Assembly: GCF_014838825.1 (NCBI RefSeq)
Contig: NZ_JACYMO010000003.1
Coordinates: 124,001 to 188,000 of the forward strand
DNA from: Erwinia persicina
GTDB lineage: Bacteria > Pseudomonadota > Gammaproteobacteria > Enterobacterales > Enterobacteriaceae
Length of the DNA stretch: 64,000 nucleotides
Reading direction: 5' to 3'
Position numbers and translations under genes: made by a program. The notes under the pieces were generated by a model. That model did not search any database, was not told where the DNA came from, and saw only the letters and a list, made by a program, of their open reading frames with translations. Of the stretch, positions 17,467 through 25,757 are shown piece after piece. Positions within the stretch are counted from its first letter, which is position 1. Each line of letters opens with the position of its first letter.

Positions 17467-18990
17467 TTACGGCATGGAAGGGTAGACGCCCGGTCCAATG
17501 GGCAGCCCCAGGGCGTACCATGCCAGCAGCAGCAGGATCCACACGGCAAAGAACACCAGCGGGTAAGGCATGATCAGCGTGTAATAGGTGCCGAGCTGTG
17601 CATCCTTGCGGTAGCGCTGCAGAAAGCCGAGGAACAGCGGCAGAAACGGCGACATCGGGGACAGCGGCAGTACAGCAGAATCCGCGATGCGGAATATCAT
17701 CTGGGCGAAGGCCGGATGAAAGCCGAGCAGCATAAACATCGGCACGAAAATCGGTGCGAGGATCGACCAGATAGCCGAACCGCTGGCAATAAACATGCAG
17801 AGGAACGCGGACAGGAACATCAGCCCGATAAACGCCGGGGCACCGGTCATCGCCATCTGCTCCAGCAGGTCGGTCAGCCCCACCGCCATAAACGTCCCCA
17901 TATTGCTCCAGTTAAACATCGCCACGAACTGGGCCAGCGGGAACACCATGACGATGAATCCGGCCATACTTTTCATCGGTTCAATCAGCAGAGCGGGAAT
18001 ATCATCGGGCCGTTTGATTTGCTTCGTCGACACGCCCCAGGTGATGGAGACCACAAAGAAGAACAGAATAATCAGCGGGACGATGCCCTTAATAAACGGC
18101 GACGGGATAATCGACCCGCTGGCCGGATCGCGCAGCATGGCCCCCTCCGGTACCACCATCAGCGCCACCAGAGCGATAAATATCAGCGCGGAAATCCCGC
18201 TCATCAGCAGGCCACGGTTCTGCAGGGGGGTCAGGCTGGCCAGCGTCTCTTCGCTGTTACCCTGCCAGGCGGGCAGGCGCGGCTCCACGAATTTATCGGT
18301 CAGCAGGCCCCCGGCAACGGTCAGCACTATCACCGAGCTGGCCATAAAGAACCAGTTATCCACCACGCTGACGTGAACCGTATCGCTGACCGCTTTGGCC
18401 GCCTCACTGCTGATCCCGGACAGCAGCACATCGGTCGTGACGATCAGCAGGTTGGCGGTAAAACCGGAGGCGACGCCGGCAATCGCCGCCAGCAGCCCGG
18501 CAACCGGATGGCGGCCAACGGCGATAAACATCAGCGCCCCCAGCGGCGGCATCACCACTAGCGCGGCATCGGAGGAGATATGGCTGAAGAAGGCGATAAA
18601 CAGCACCATATAGCTGGCATAGCGGGCGCTGACAAAGGAAGCCATCTTGTTCATCAGTGCCTGCAGCAGCCCGGTACGCTCCGCCAGCCCGGCCCCGATC
18701 ATCAGCGCGAGGATCGACCCCAGTGGGGCAAAGCCGCTGAAGTTCTTGATAATATTTGGCAGGATCCACTGGATGCCCGCGACACTCAGCAGGTTTTTAA
18801 CCTCCACCATTTTGCCGCTGGCCGGGTTTTTCACCGCCACGCCGAACCAGGAGAGCAGTGCGGTCGAGACCATCAGCACCACAATCAGATAGACGAATAA
18901 CAGAAACGGATTAGGCACCTTGTTGCCGATGCGTTCAATCCAGTAAAAGATCCTTCCCGGGCTTTTGTTCGCTGCCGTTGTCTCGCTCAT
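17467..18990 (-). CDS. abgT: p-Aminobenzoyl-glutamate transporter
   Basis: A 507-residue AbgT-family secondary transporter that imports the folate breakdown product p-aminobenzoyl-glutamate for cleavage by AbgAB. It is close to the E. coli protein throughout (WIERIGNKVPNPFLLFVYL at the start, FNWSNMGTFMAVGLTDLLE, AIWSILAPIFVPMFMLLGFH, ending LPIGPGVYPS). It is the last gene of abgA-abgB-abgT, about 100 bases after abgB; no terminator is visible in the 16 bases before the convergent porin gene. Confidence 0.95.
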   Translation of the reverse strand: MSETTAANKSPGRIFYWIERIGNKVPNPFLLFVYLIVVLMVSTALLSWFGVAVKNPASGKMVEVKNLLSVAGIQWILPNIIKNFSGFAPLGSILALMIGAGLAERTGLLQALMNKMASFVSARYASYMVLFIAFFSHISSDAALVVMPPLGALMFIAVGRHPVAGLLAAIAGVASGFTANLLIVTTDVLLSGISSEAAKAVSDTVHVSVVDNWFFMASSVIVLTVAGGLLTDKFVEPRLPAWQGNSEETLASLTPLQNRGLLMSGISALIFIALVALMVVPEGAMLRDPASGSIIPSPFIKGIVPLIILFFFVVSITWGVSTKQIKRPDDIPALLIEPMKSMAGFIVMVFPLAQFVAMFNWSNMGTFMAVGLTDLLEQMAMTGAPAFIGLMFLSAFLCMFIASGSAIWSILAPIFVPMFMLLGFHPAFAQMIFRIADSAVLPLSPMSPFLPLFLGFLQRYRKDAQLGTYYTLIMPYPLVFFAVWILLLLAWYALGLPIGPGVYPSMP

Positions 18991-19091
18991 TGGTGTTCAC
19001 CCTATGCCTTGTCGTCGTTGTGTTGTTGTTTGCGTTTTGTTTTTTTAACGGGGCCGGGATCGAGCCAGGCCTCCGGGTCTGTCTGGAATCG

Positions 19092-20540
19092 CTACGCCAG
19101 CGGCGTTGGTGTTACCCCTGCCGGGATCGGGCAGCGATAGGGCTGCTCCGCGCGCTGGCGGCGGAACGCCTGCTGTGCTTCTGCCAGCAGGCTGTTATCG
19201 CTGAACAACGCCAGCGCGGTTGCGGCCAGGGTCTTGCCTGCAAGACACATGCCTTTGTGTGCGACGGAGGTGCGGCCCTGGGCCACCAGCTGCCAGCTGT
19301 GCAGCGGCGTGCCGAAGGCAAAGCAGGGGGTGAAGCACTGCGCGGTCGGGGCCACCCAGCTGACATCACCGACGTCAGTCGAGCCGTACAGCACCTCTTC
19401 ACTGGCGGTGTACGGTGCCACACTGTCCATCAGTACGCGATCGCCCAGCGCGGCTGCCCACTCGCCGCCCGCCGATCCCCCGGTTCGCGCGGCGTTCAGC
19501 CGGGCATTGCGCAGATCGTCGGCGCTCAGCGTCTGGCGGATCTCGGCGGCAAACTGGCGTTCTTCCGCGCTGTAATCAGGCAGGCCAAAGTGACAGAGAC
19601 GATCGTACATCAGCCTTTCCAGCGCCCGGTTGGGCTGATAGTTGGAGCAGGCTTTCTCAAAGCGCACGGTCATTTCAGTGCCGGTCATCAGGGCGGCCCC
19701 CCTGGCGATATCGGTCACCCGCTGGTAAATATCCTGCAGCTGATCGAGCTGCGGGGCGCGCACCAGATAGAGCACCTCCGCCTCCGCCTGCACCACATTG
19801 GGGGAACTGCCCCCGCTATTGGTCACTGCATAGTGCAGCCGGGCGTCGGGAATAATGTGCTCACGCAGGAAGTTCGCGCCGGTGTTCATCAGGGTCACGG
19901 CATCCAGCGCACTGCGCCCGAGGTGGGGCGCGTTGGCCGCGTGGGCCGCCACGCCGCTGAAATGAAATGCCGCCTGAATATTGGCCAGCGTGGCGGTATT
20001 AAACATGCCGCTGAAGCCCTCCGGGTGCCAGGTCAGTGCGGCATCGACGTCGTCAAACAGTCCTTCGCGGACCATAAACGTTTTCCCGGAGCCGCCCTCT
20101 TCGCCGGGGCAACCGTAAAAGCGAATCGTGCCCGTAGTGCCGTTCTGTTGCAGCCAGGCTTTGACGGCACAGGCGGCGGCCAGCGCCGCGGTACCCAGCA
20201 GGTTATGGCCGCAGCCGTGGCCGTTGCCGTCTGCCAACAGCGGGCGGCGCGTGCTGCATTCTGCCTGCTGGCTCAGCCCCGCCAGGGCGTCATACTCGCC
20301 CAGCAGGGCGATCACCGGCTGACCACTGCCATAGCTGGCGATAAAAGCGGTATCGATGCCCCCTGCGGCCTGCTCAATGCGAAACCCTTCCTGCTCCAGC
20401 GCCGTGGAGAGCAACCCGGCGGCGAAGGTTTCGGTAAAGCGCGTTTCAGGCCGATCCCAGATGGCGTCGCTTAACGCACTGAAGCGTGCCTGATGCCGGT
20501 CGATGTAATCCGCCACAAAGTCATTTATTTCCACGTCCAT
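19092..20540 (-). CDS. abgB: p-Aminobenzoyl-glutamate hydrolase subunit B
   Basis: M20-family metallopeptidase subunit (482 aa) that with AbgA cleaves p-aminobenzoyl-glutamate to p-aminobenzoate and glutamate. Diagnostic stretches are ALLGEYDALAGLSQQAEC, GNGHGCGHNLLG with metal-binding histidines, YGCPGEEGGSGKTFMVREG, and STDVGDVSW near residue 390. The ATG at 20540 overlaps the abgA stop by one base (TGATG); an in-frame GTG three bases upstream (20543) is an alternative start. Confidence 0.94.
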   Translation of the reverse strand: MDVEINDFVADYIDRHQARFSALSDAIWDRPETRFTETFAAGLLSTALEQEGFRIEQAAGGIDTAFIASYGSGQPVIALLGEYDALAGLSQQAECSTRRPLLADGNGHGCGHNLLGTAALAAACAVKAWLQQNGTTGTIRFYGCPGEEGGSGKTFMVREGLFDDVDAALTWHPEGFSGMFNTATLANIQAAFHFSGVAAHAANAPHLGRSALDAVTLMNTGANFLREHIIPDARLHYAVTNSGGSSPNVVQAEAEVLYLVRAPQLDQLQDIYQRVTDIARGAALMTGTEMTVRFEKACSNYQPNRALERLMYDRLCHFGLPDYSAEERQFAAEIRQTLSADDLRNARLNAARTGGSAGGEWAAALGDRVLMDSVAPYTASEEVLYGSTDVGDVSWVAPTAQCFTPCFAFGTPLHSWQLVAQGRTSVAHKGMCLAGKTLAATALALFSDNSLLAEAQQAFRRQRAEQPYRCPIPAGVTPTPLA

Positions 20541-21856
20541 CACGCCTCCGGTTCGAATTCGGCAATATTGACCGCAATCGCCGCCAGCGTTTTCACCGCG
20601 ACGGCCATCACCTGTTCGTCAAAGTCGAATTTTTCGTTGTGGTGCCCGGCGCTCAGATCGGTACCGAAAATAATGTAGGAGGCCTGGCCACCGCGCTGCT
20701 TTACCCGCTCCATCATGAAGGTGGCATCTTCCGACCCGGCGGCTATGCCACGCGTATCGACCAGCGAGGTCAGTTCCGGAATGTGTGCCGCCTGACGGCG
20801 GATATAACGCACCCAGGGGGCGGTCGGCTGACTGCTGCGCGCCTCACCCATCAGCGCGATCTGATGCTCAACGCCGTACATCGCGGCAGCACCGGCAAGC
20901 GCTTGCAGGGCGCGCTGGTAGATAAAGTCGTTAATTTCATTCGTCGCCCCGCGCGTTTCCACCTTCATCGTGGCGCGATCCGCGACCACGTTACGCCCGG
21001 TGCCTGCCTGCAGTACGCCCACGTTGACGCGTGCGCTGCCGCCGCTGTGCTGGGTCAGGGTATGCAGTGCCAGTGCAGCCTGTGCGGCGGCCAGCAGTGC
21101 ATTGCTGCCTTCTTCCGGGCGTGCCCCTGCATGGGCGGCGTTGCCGCGAAAGCTGACGTCGAGCTTGGTGGTGGCCATAAAGTTATCGCTGCCGCACACC
21201 AGTTCGCCCGCCGGCACGCCGGTACCAATGTGGATGGCGGTAAAGAAGTCGACGTCATCAACCACGCCGGCCGCAACCATTGATTTTGCCCCGCGCGTAC
21301 CTTCCTCGGCGGGCTGGAAGATCAGCTTAATGGTACCAACAAGATCGGCTTCAAACTGCTTCAGCACCTGAGCCAGGCCCAGGCCAATGGTGGTATGGCC
21401 GTCGTGCCCGCAGGCGTGCATCATGCCCGGGTTCACAGAGTCAAAGCCTTCGGCATACGGGCGGTGCGCGGAGGTCTGGTTTTCAATCACGTCCAGCGCA
21501 TCCATATCAACGCGGAATGCCATCACCGGGCCGGGGCGGCCGGTGGCCAGCGTGGCAACAATGGCACAGAAGCCGCCGGAGAAGTGCGGCATCCACTCCG
21601 GCAGCGCACCCTGCTCCAGCGCACGCTGCTCGTACTGTGCCAGCACCTCCACGGCGGGGACGCCCATGCGCTCCTCCGCCTTTACCACTTCCCGGCCAAG
21701 CTGGAGTGCATAGCCAAGGCGGTGCAGTTCAGCGGCCACCTGCGTGGCGGTACGGAACTCCAGCCAGCCGGATTCGGCAAATTTATGCAGGTCACGCCGC
21801 CGTTCCTGCAGGCGGGGAACCATCTCTTTCACAACGTCAGCAATCGCCTCGTGCAT
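20540..21856 (-). CDS. abgA: p-Aminobenzoyl-glutamate hydrolase subunit A
   Basis: M20-family amidohydrolase (438 aa from this start), the partner of AbgB. Family landmarks are RRRDLHKFAESGWLEFRTAT, MMHACGHDGHTTIGLGL (metal site), FQPAEEGTRGAKSM, and GTDLSAGHHNEKFDFDEQV near the C-terminus. The frame runs upstream to 21997, but the ATG at 21856 has AAGGA at ideal spacing and matches the E. coli N-terminal length; ATGs at 21880 and 21886 are less likely. It is transcribed divergently from abgR. Confidence 0.93.
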   Translation of the reverse strand: MHEAIADVVKEMVPRLQERRRDLHKFAESGWLEFRTATQVAAELHRLGYALQLGREVVKAEERMGVPAVEVLAQYEQRALEQGALPEWMPHFSGGFCAIVATLATGRPGPVMAFRVDMDALDVIENQTSAHRPYAEGFDSVNPGMMHACGHDGHTTIGLGLAQVLKQFEADLVGTIKLIFQPAEEGTRGAKSMVAAGVVDDVDFFTAIHIGTGVPAGELVCGSDNFMATTKLDVSFRGNAAHAGARPEEGSNALLAAAQAALALHTLTQHSGGSARVNVGVLQAGTGRNVVADRATMKVETRGATNEINDFIYQRALQALAGAAAMYGVEHQIALMGEARSSQPTAPWVRYIRRQAAHIPELTSLVDTRGIAAGSEDATFMMERVKQRGGQASYIIFGTDLSAGHHNEKFDFDEQVMAVAVKTLAAIAVNIAEFEPEA

Positions 21857-21953
21857 AGGATCATCCTTCTGTTTGGGCATCGTCATTTCAGGGTTATCAC
21901 TTTCTGTTCTACACAATGGAATCCCCAGGCAGAAGATGCCAATATCTTGTGAC

Positions 21954-21972
21954 TGATAAACAGGGGTTATCA
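21954..21972. promoter_or_regulatory. Candidate AbgR operator in the abgA/abgR intergenic region
   Basis: Dyad TGATAA-N7-TTATCA, 16 bases before the abgR start and about 100 bases upstream of abgA. Location and form suit a LysR-type regulator that controls abgABT and itself. No experimental motif is known to me. Confidence 0.35.
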
Positions 21973-21987
21973 TCAAACGGAGATCCC

Positions 21988-22899
21988 ATGCCCGCATCCA
22001 TTAAGCTGCATCAGCTGCGCGCCTTTGTTGAGGTGGCCCGTCACGGCAGCATACGTGCCGCCAGCCGCGCCGCCGGGCTGTCTCAGCCTGCACTGACTAA
22101 ATCGATTCAGGAACTGGAGGCGGTACTGGGTGCCAGGCTGTTCGTTCGCCGCAGCCAGGGGGTGGCGCTAACCGAAATCGGTGATAACTTTTTCCAACAT
22201 GCGAGTCTGGTCATCGAAGAGCTGCGCGTCGCGCAGGAGGATATTCAGCAGCGGTTAGGGCTGGCGGGCGGCACGGTCAATATTGGGGTCGGGGGCAGCA
22301 TTGCCCGCACCCTGATGCCGCAGGTGATCACCCAGTTCCGCCGCCAGTTTCCCCGGGTTAAGATCCGCATCGTGGAGGGGCAGCTGGTATCGATGATCCC
22401 CGAACTGCGTCAGGGCGAACTGGATTTCACCATTAATACCTCCTATCCCGGCCATCTTGACAGCGAACTCAGCTATGAACCCCTGATGGAGCGCGAATAT
22501 CGGGTGGTGATGCGCAAAGGGCATCCGTGTGAACACGCCACCTCACTGGCGGAGTTGCAGCACTGCGACTGGACCATGCCCACCCCGCGCGGCAGTTATT
22601 ACCGCCTGCTGCACGACCTGCTGCACGATATGGGCATGGCCCCGGCGATCGGCGTCACCTGTGAAACCTTTATGGCCTGCACCAGCCTGATCGCGCAGAG
22701 TGATTTTGTCAGCATCCTTTCCAGCGACGTCATCGGTGACCCGATTCTGGGTAATCAGCTGGTGGCGCTGACGATGAAAGAGCCCCTGCCGAAGGCCACG
22801 TTTTATTTGATTCAGCGTAAAGACACCACCCTGACGCCGATGGGGGCTGAGCTGGCGCGTTTATTTCGCTTTCATTGCCGGCAGGCCGCGACCGGCTGA
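21988..22899 (+). CDS. abgR: LysR-type regulator of the abg operon
   Basis: A 303-residue LysR-type regulator closely similar to E. coli AbgR: IKLHQLRAFVEVARHGSIRA in the N-terminal helix-turn-helix, SQPALTKSIQELE in the recognition region, then VRIVEGQLVSMIPELRQGEL-like sequence in the effector domain. The start at 21988 follows GGAG and fits the E. coli length (302 aa); the longer frame from 21916 overlaps the promoter region. Divergent placement to abgA supports local control. Confidence 0.92.
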   Translation: MPASIKLHQLRAFVEVARHGSIRAASRAAGLSQPALTKSIQELEAVLGARLFVRRSQGVALTEIGDNFFQHASLVIEELRVAQEDIQQRLGLAGGTVNIGVGGSIARTLMPQVITQFRRQFPRVKIRIVEGQLVSMIPELRQGELDFTINTSYPGHLDSELSYEPLMEREYRVVMRKGHPCEHATSLAELQHCDWTMPTPRGSYYRLLHDLLHDMGMAPAIGVTCETFMACTSLIAQSDFVSILSSDVIGDPILGNQLVALTMKEPLPKATFYLIQRKDTTLTPMGAELARLFRFHCRQAATG

Positions 22900-23032
22900 T
22901 GCGGAGCCCACCCCGTGTGTGAGGAAAGAAATTCATCTTACTGTGGATGATTTTTCATTCGCCAGCGCGGGAGTAAAAGCGATAGATTGAAACCGCCAGT
23001 AACCTGTTCTTTTAACCCCAGTGGAGTGAGAG

Positions 23033-23542
23033 ATGATGCCTACCGAGCTTGTGACTATTCAGCGTTACCGGGCAAAATATCAGCCGGGTGTGGTCGGGCT
23101 GATCCTGCCGATCCAGAATCAGGAGTTCGGCATTGCGATCACCGCAGAGCAGCAGCCAGACCTGAGTGATATTGAACACTTTTATCAGCAGGGGACGGGG
23201 GATTTCTGGCTGGCGCAGATTGATGACCGGGTGGTGGGCTGTATCGGCCTGAAGGATATCGGCCAGCAGCAGACGGCCCTGCGCAAAATGTTTGTGGCTG
23301 CTCCTTACCGCGGGCGGGAGTGGGGGGTGGCTTCTGCGCTGCTCAATACGCTGATGATGCACGCCCGCGATCGGGGTGTGGTGGATATCTTCCTCGGGAC
23401 CACCGCGAAATTTCTCGCGGCCCACCGTTTTTATGAAAAAAACGGCTTTCAGGCTATCCCGCCCGCCGACCTGCCTGCACGCTTCCCGTTAATGGCGGTG
23501 GACACCCGGTTCTACCGCTTCTCCTTCCAGGGTCATGTCTGA
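23033..23542 (+). CDS. GNAT-family N-acetyltransferase
   Basis: A 169-residue single-domain GNAT protein. The acetyl-CoA-binding motif A is FVAAPYRGREWGVASALLN near residue 93, preceded by a beta-strand/Q-rich segment (VGCIGLKDIGQQQ) and followed by LGTTAKFLAAHRFYEKNGF, the usual C-terminal motif B. The substrate is unknown. ATG codons at 23033 and 23036 both follow GGAG. The gene is monocistronic; a small TGAGCC...GGCTCA hairpin (23540-23560) overlaps its stop. Confidence 0.85.
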   Translation: MMPTELVTIQRYRAKYQPGVVGLILPIQNQEFGIAITAEQQPDLSDIEHFYQQGTGDFWLAQIDDRVVGCIGLKDIGQQQTALRKMFVAAPYRGREWGVASALLNTLMMHARDRGVVDIFLGTTAKFLAAHRFYEKNGFQAIPPADLPARFPLMAVDTRFYRFSFQGHV

Positions 23543-23560
23543 GCCTCCCTGTGCGGCTCA
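23540..23560 (+). terminator. Small hairpin at the end of the GNAT gene
   Basis: 6-bp inverted repeat TGAGCC/GGCTCA overlapping the stop codon, followed by GGCAATATTTT. Weak terminator candidate. Confidence 0.35.
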
Positions 23561-23630
23561 GGCAATATTTTCTGACACATCTTGTAATGACCTCCCTGCC
23601 GTCGTAGCATTCCTGTGCAATTCTGAGATT

Positions 23631-23649
23631 GAGAATAATAATTATTTCC
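23631..23649 (+). promoter_or_regulatory. Fur box upstream of the orphan binding protein
   Basis: GAGAATAATAATTATTTCC matches the 19-bp Fur consensus GATAATGATAATCATTATC at 14 positions. It lies 15 bases before the start at 23665, so it would cover the promoter or leader and give iron repression. Confidence 0.65.
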
Positions 23650-23664
23650 TTTGTGGAGAGTGCG

Positions 23665-24792
23665 ATGACGTTCTGGGGTAAAGCAGTGATTCTGATGGGG
23701 AGCCTGATCCTCTCCTCCAGCCTGATGGCGGCACCGTTTGTGGTGGAAGACGTCAGCGGCCGTAAAGTCGAAATTAAATCTGAGGTGAAGCGGGTGATCC
23801 TCGGGGAAGGGCGGCAGATCTATCTTTTGGCCGCTTTTGACACCGATGCGCCATTCCAGCGCGTGGTGGGCTGGCGCGACGATCTGCCAAAAGCCGATTT
23901 CGACAGCTATCAGATCTACGCCAAAAAATACCCGTCAATCACCGCTCTGCCGACCTTTGGCGGAGCCAAAGACGGCACCTTTAACGTTGAGCAGGCGCTG
24001 ACGCTGAAGCCCGATCTGGTGCTGATGAATCTGGAGTCGAAAGCGGCCACCGATGAGTCTAAGCTCACCGAAAAACTCGCTAAACTCGGCATTCCGGTGG
24101 TGTTTATCGACTTCCGTGAAAAGCCGTTTGAGAATGCAGTGAAAAGTATCCGCATTATGGGGCAACTGGTCGGCAAGCCCGCGCGTGCGGAAGAGATCAT
24201 CGCCTTCCGCCAGCAGCAGATCGACATCGTGACCGAGCGACTGAAAAACTATCAGGGTCCGCGCCCGAAGGTGATGCTCGATCGCGCCGGGGGCTATACG
24301 GAAGAGTGCTGTATGTCATTCGGTGATGAGAACTTCGGCCGCATGGTCGAAGTGGCCGGTGGCACCAATATTGCCAAAGGCCTGATCCCGGGCACGTTTG
24401 GCACGCTGAACCCGGAGCAGATTATTGCTTCGCGCCCGGACGTGGTGATCGTCACCGGGGCTAACTGGAAAAATTACAACACCGCCGGCGGCTGGGTAGG
24501 CGTCGGGCCGGGAGCCGATCTTACCCTGGCAACGCAGCGTTTAACCGCGCTGATGGCGCGCCCGGCGTTCCGCACCCTGCCGGTGGCGACCAACGGCAAT
24601 GTCCATGCCATCTGGCATCAGTTCTACGACAGCCCGTACCAGTTTGTCGCCATTCAGATGATCGCCAAATGGCTGCATCCTGAGCTGTTTAGCGATATCG
24701 ACCCGGACGCCACCTTCCGTGAATTCCATCAGCGTTTCCTGCCGGTGACCTACCAGCCAGGTTACTGGGTGACGTTAAAAGCGACGCCATAG
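23665..24792 (+). CDS. Periplasmic iron-chelate/cobalamin-type binding protein (TroA/PF01497-like), orphan
   Basis: A 375-residue exported binding protein with a Sec signal (residues 1-24, ending LMAA/PF). The mature start FVVEDVSGRKVEI and the segment NVEQALTLKPDLVLMN, then LNPEQIIASRPDVVIVTGAN, are typical of siderophore-, heme- or cobalamin-binding clamp-fold proteins (BtuF/FepB class III). A double cysteine (EECCMSFGDENFGRM near residue 214) is unusual. No permease or ATPase gene is adjacent. The Fur box just upstream argues for iron. The start at 23665 follows GGAGAG and gives a clean signal; the frame from 23629 overlaps the Fur box. Confidence 0.82.
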   Translation: MTFWGKAVILMGSLILSSSLMAAPFVVEDVSGRKVEIKSEVKRVILGEGRQIYLLAAFDTDAPFQRVVGWRDDLPKADFDSYQIYAKKYPSITALPTFGGAKDGTFNVEQALTLKPDLVLMNLESKAATDESKLTEKLAKLGIPVVFIDFREKPFENAVKSIRIMGQLVGKPARAEEIIAFRQQQIDIVTERLKNYQGPRPKVMLDRAGGYTEECCMSFGDENFGRMVEVAGGTNIAKGLIPGTFGTLNPEQIIASRPDVVIVTGANWKNYNTAGGWVGVGPGADLTLATQRLTALMARPAFRTLPVATNGNVHAIWHQFYDSPYQFVAIQMIAKWLHPELFSDIDPDATFREFHQRFLPVTYQPGYWVTLKATP

Positions 24793-24797
24793 TCGTT

Positions 24798-24828
24798 GAG
24801 GTCAGGGTGCGATCCGCACCCTGACCTC
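24798..24828 (+). terminator. Strong hairpin after the orphan binding protein
   Basis: Perfect 14-bp inverted repeat (24798-24811 with 24815-24828) with a 3-base loop, 5 bases after the stop. The stem is very stable but followed only by ATTCCGTT, so termination may need Rho, or the hairpin may protect the mRNA 3' end. Confidence 0.65.
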
Positions 24829-25029
24829 ATTCCGTTAGAATTGAACCGGCTGAATCGGTTATCCAGGAAGATTCCTTCTTTTTTCTCATATTCCTTAACA
24901 GTTTTCCCCCTCCGTCATTTTTCTTTTTTCTGCGCAGTCGCCTATGTTATCCCCCGCAAAACGCATGGTTTTTTGCTGATGCACTGGCCCCAGTCCGGGG
25001 TGGCTCTGACTGTTCACTGGAAGAATACA

Positions 25030-25755
25030 ATGGCAAATCACGATGAGGTCGCCCGTGGAAGGCGACGTTTTCTAAAGCAATCTGTGGCGCTGATCCCGCT
25101 GGCTGCGGTGGCCGCTCGCGGGATTGCGCCGTCCGCTGCACTCGCGTCGGGTACCCCTGCCCGTGGCGTCTCTTCTGAACCGGTTCCCCTGTGGTTTAAC
25201 CCGGGCGAATGGCGTTTTATTATCGCGGCCTGTGCCCGTCTGATCCCCGAAGACGACCTCGGCCCCGGTGCCGTCAGTGAAGGCGTCCCGGTGTTCATTG
25301 ACCGGCAGATGGAGCAGCCCTACGGCTACGGACAGCTCTGGTATATGCAGCCGCCGTTTGCCGAAGCCATCCCGCAGCTGGGCTATCAGTCTTCACTGGT
25401 TCCGCGTGAGACCTACCGCCGGGGGATTGCCGCCGCCGACCGCTACTGTCAGCAGCAGTATCATGCGGATTTCGCGGATTTGACGGCAGCACAGCAGGAT
25501 GAGGTGCTCACCGCACTGGAAGCCGGACATCTCAATTTAGAACAGGTACCCGGTGCCTTATTCTTTACCCAACTGCTGGAAAATACCAAAGAAGGGTATT
25601 TTTCCGATCCGCAGCACGGCGGCAATCAGACGCTGGCCAGCTGGACGCTGATTGGCTTCCCCGGGGCGCGGGCCGATTATCTGGATCAGATGGATCATCC
25701 CGGGCAGCGCTATCCGCTGCCGCCGGTGAGCATTTCCGGCCGCAGGGGGGGGTGA
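25030..25755 (+). CDS. Gluconate 2-dehydrogenase gamma (small) subunit, Tat-exported
   Basis: A 241-residue small subunit of a three-part membrane-bound dehydrogenase. RRRFLKQS at residues 9-16 starts a twin-arginine signal, needed to export the folded FAD-subunit complex. The body (VPVFIDRQMEQPYGYGQLWYMQPP) matches the gluconate 2-dehydrogenase subunit 3 family. The start at 25030 puts the RR motif near the N-terminus; the frame runs upstream to 24796 over non-coding sequence. The stop overlaps the start region of the flavoprotein gene. Confidence 0.9.
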   Translation: MANHDEVARGRRRFLKQSVALIPLAAVAARGIAPSAALASGTPARGVSSEPVPLWFNPGEWRFIIAACARLIPEDDLGPGAVSEGVPVFIDRQMEQPYGYGQLWYMQPPFAEAIPQLGYQSSLVPRETYRRGIAAADRYCQQQYHADFADLTAAQQDEVLTALEAGHLNLEQVPGALFFTQLLENTKEGYFSDPQHGGNQTLASWTLIGFPGARADYLDQMDHPGQRYPLPPVSISGRRGG

Positions 25756-25757
25756 TA

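Noticed and set aside
18978..20474. 498-codon open frame on the plus strand
   Set aside because: Antisense to abgB and the abgT/abgB gap; rich in G, A, H, R, Q like a shadow frame, while abgB is an unmistakable family member.
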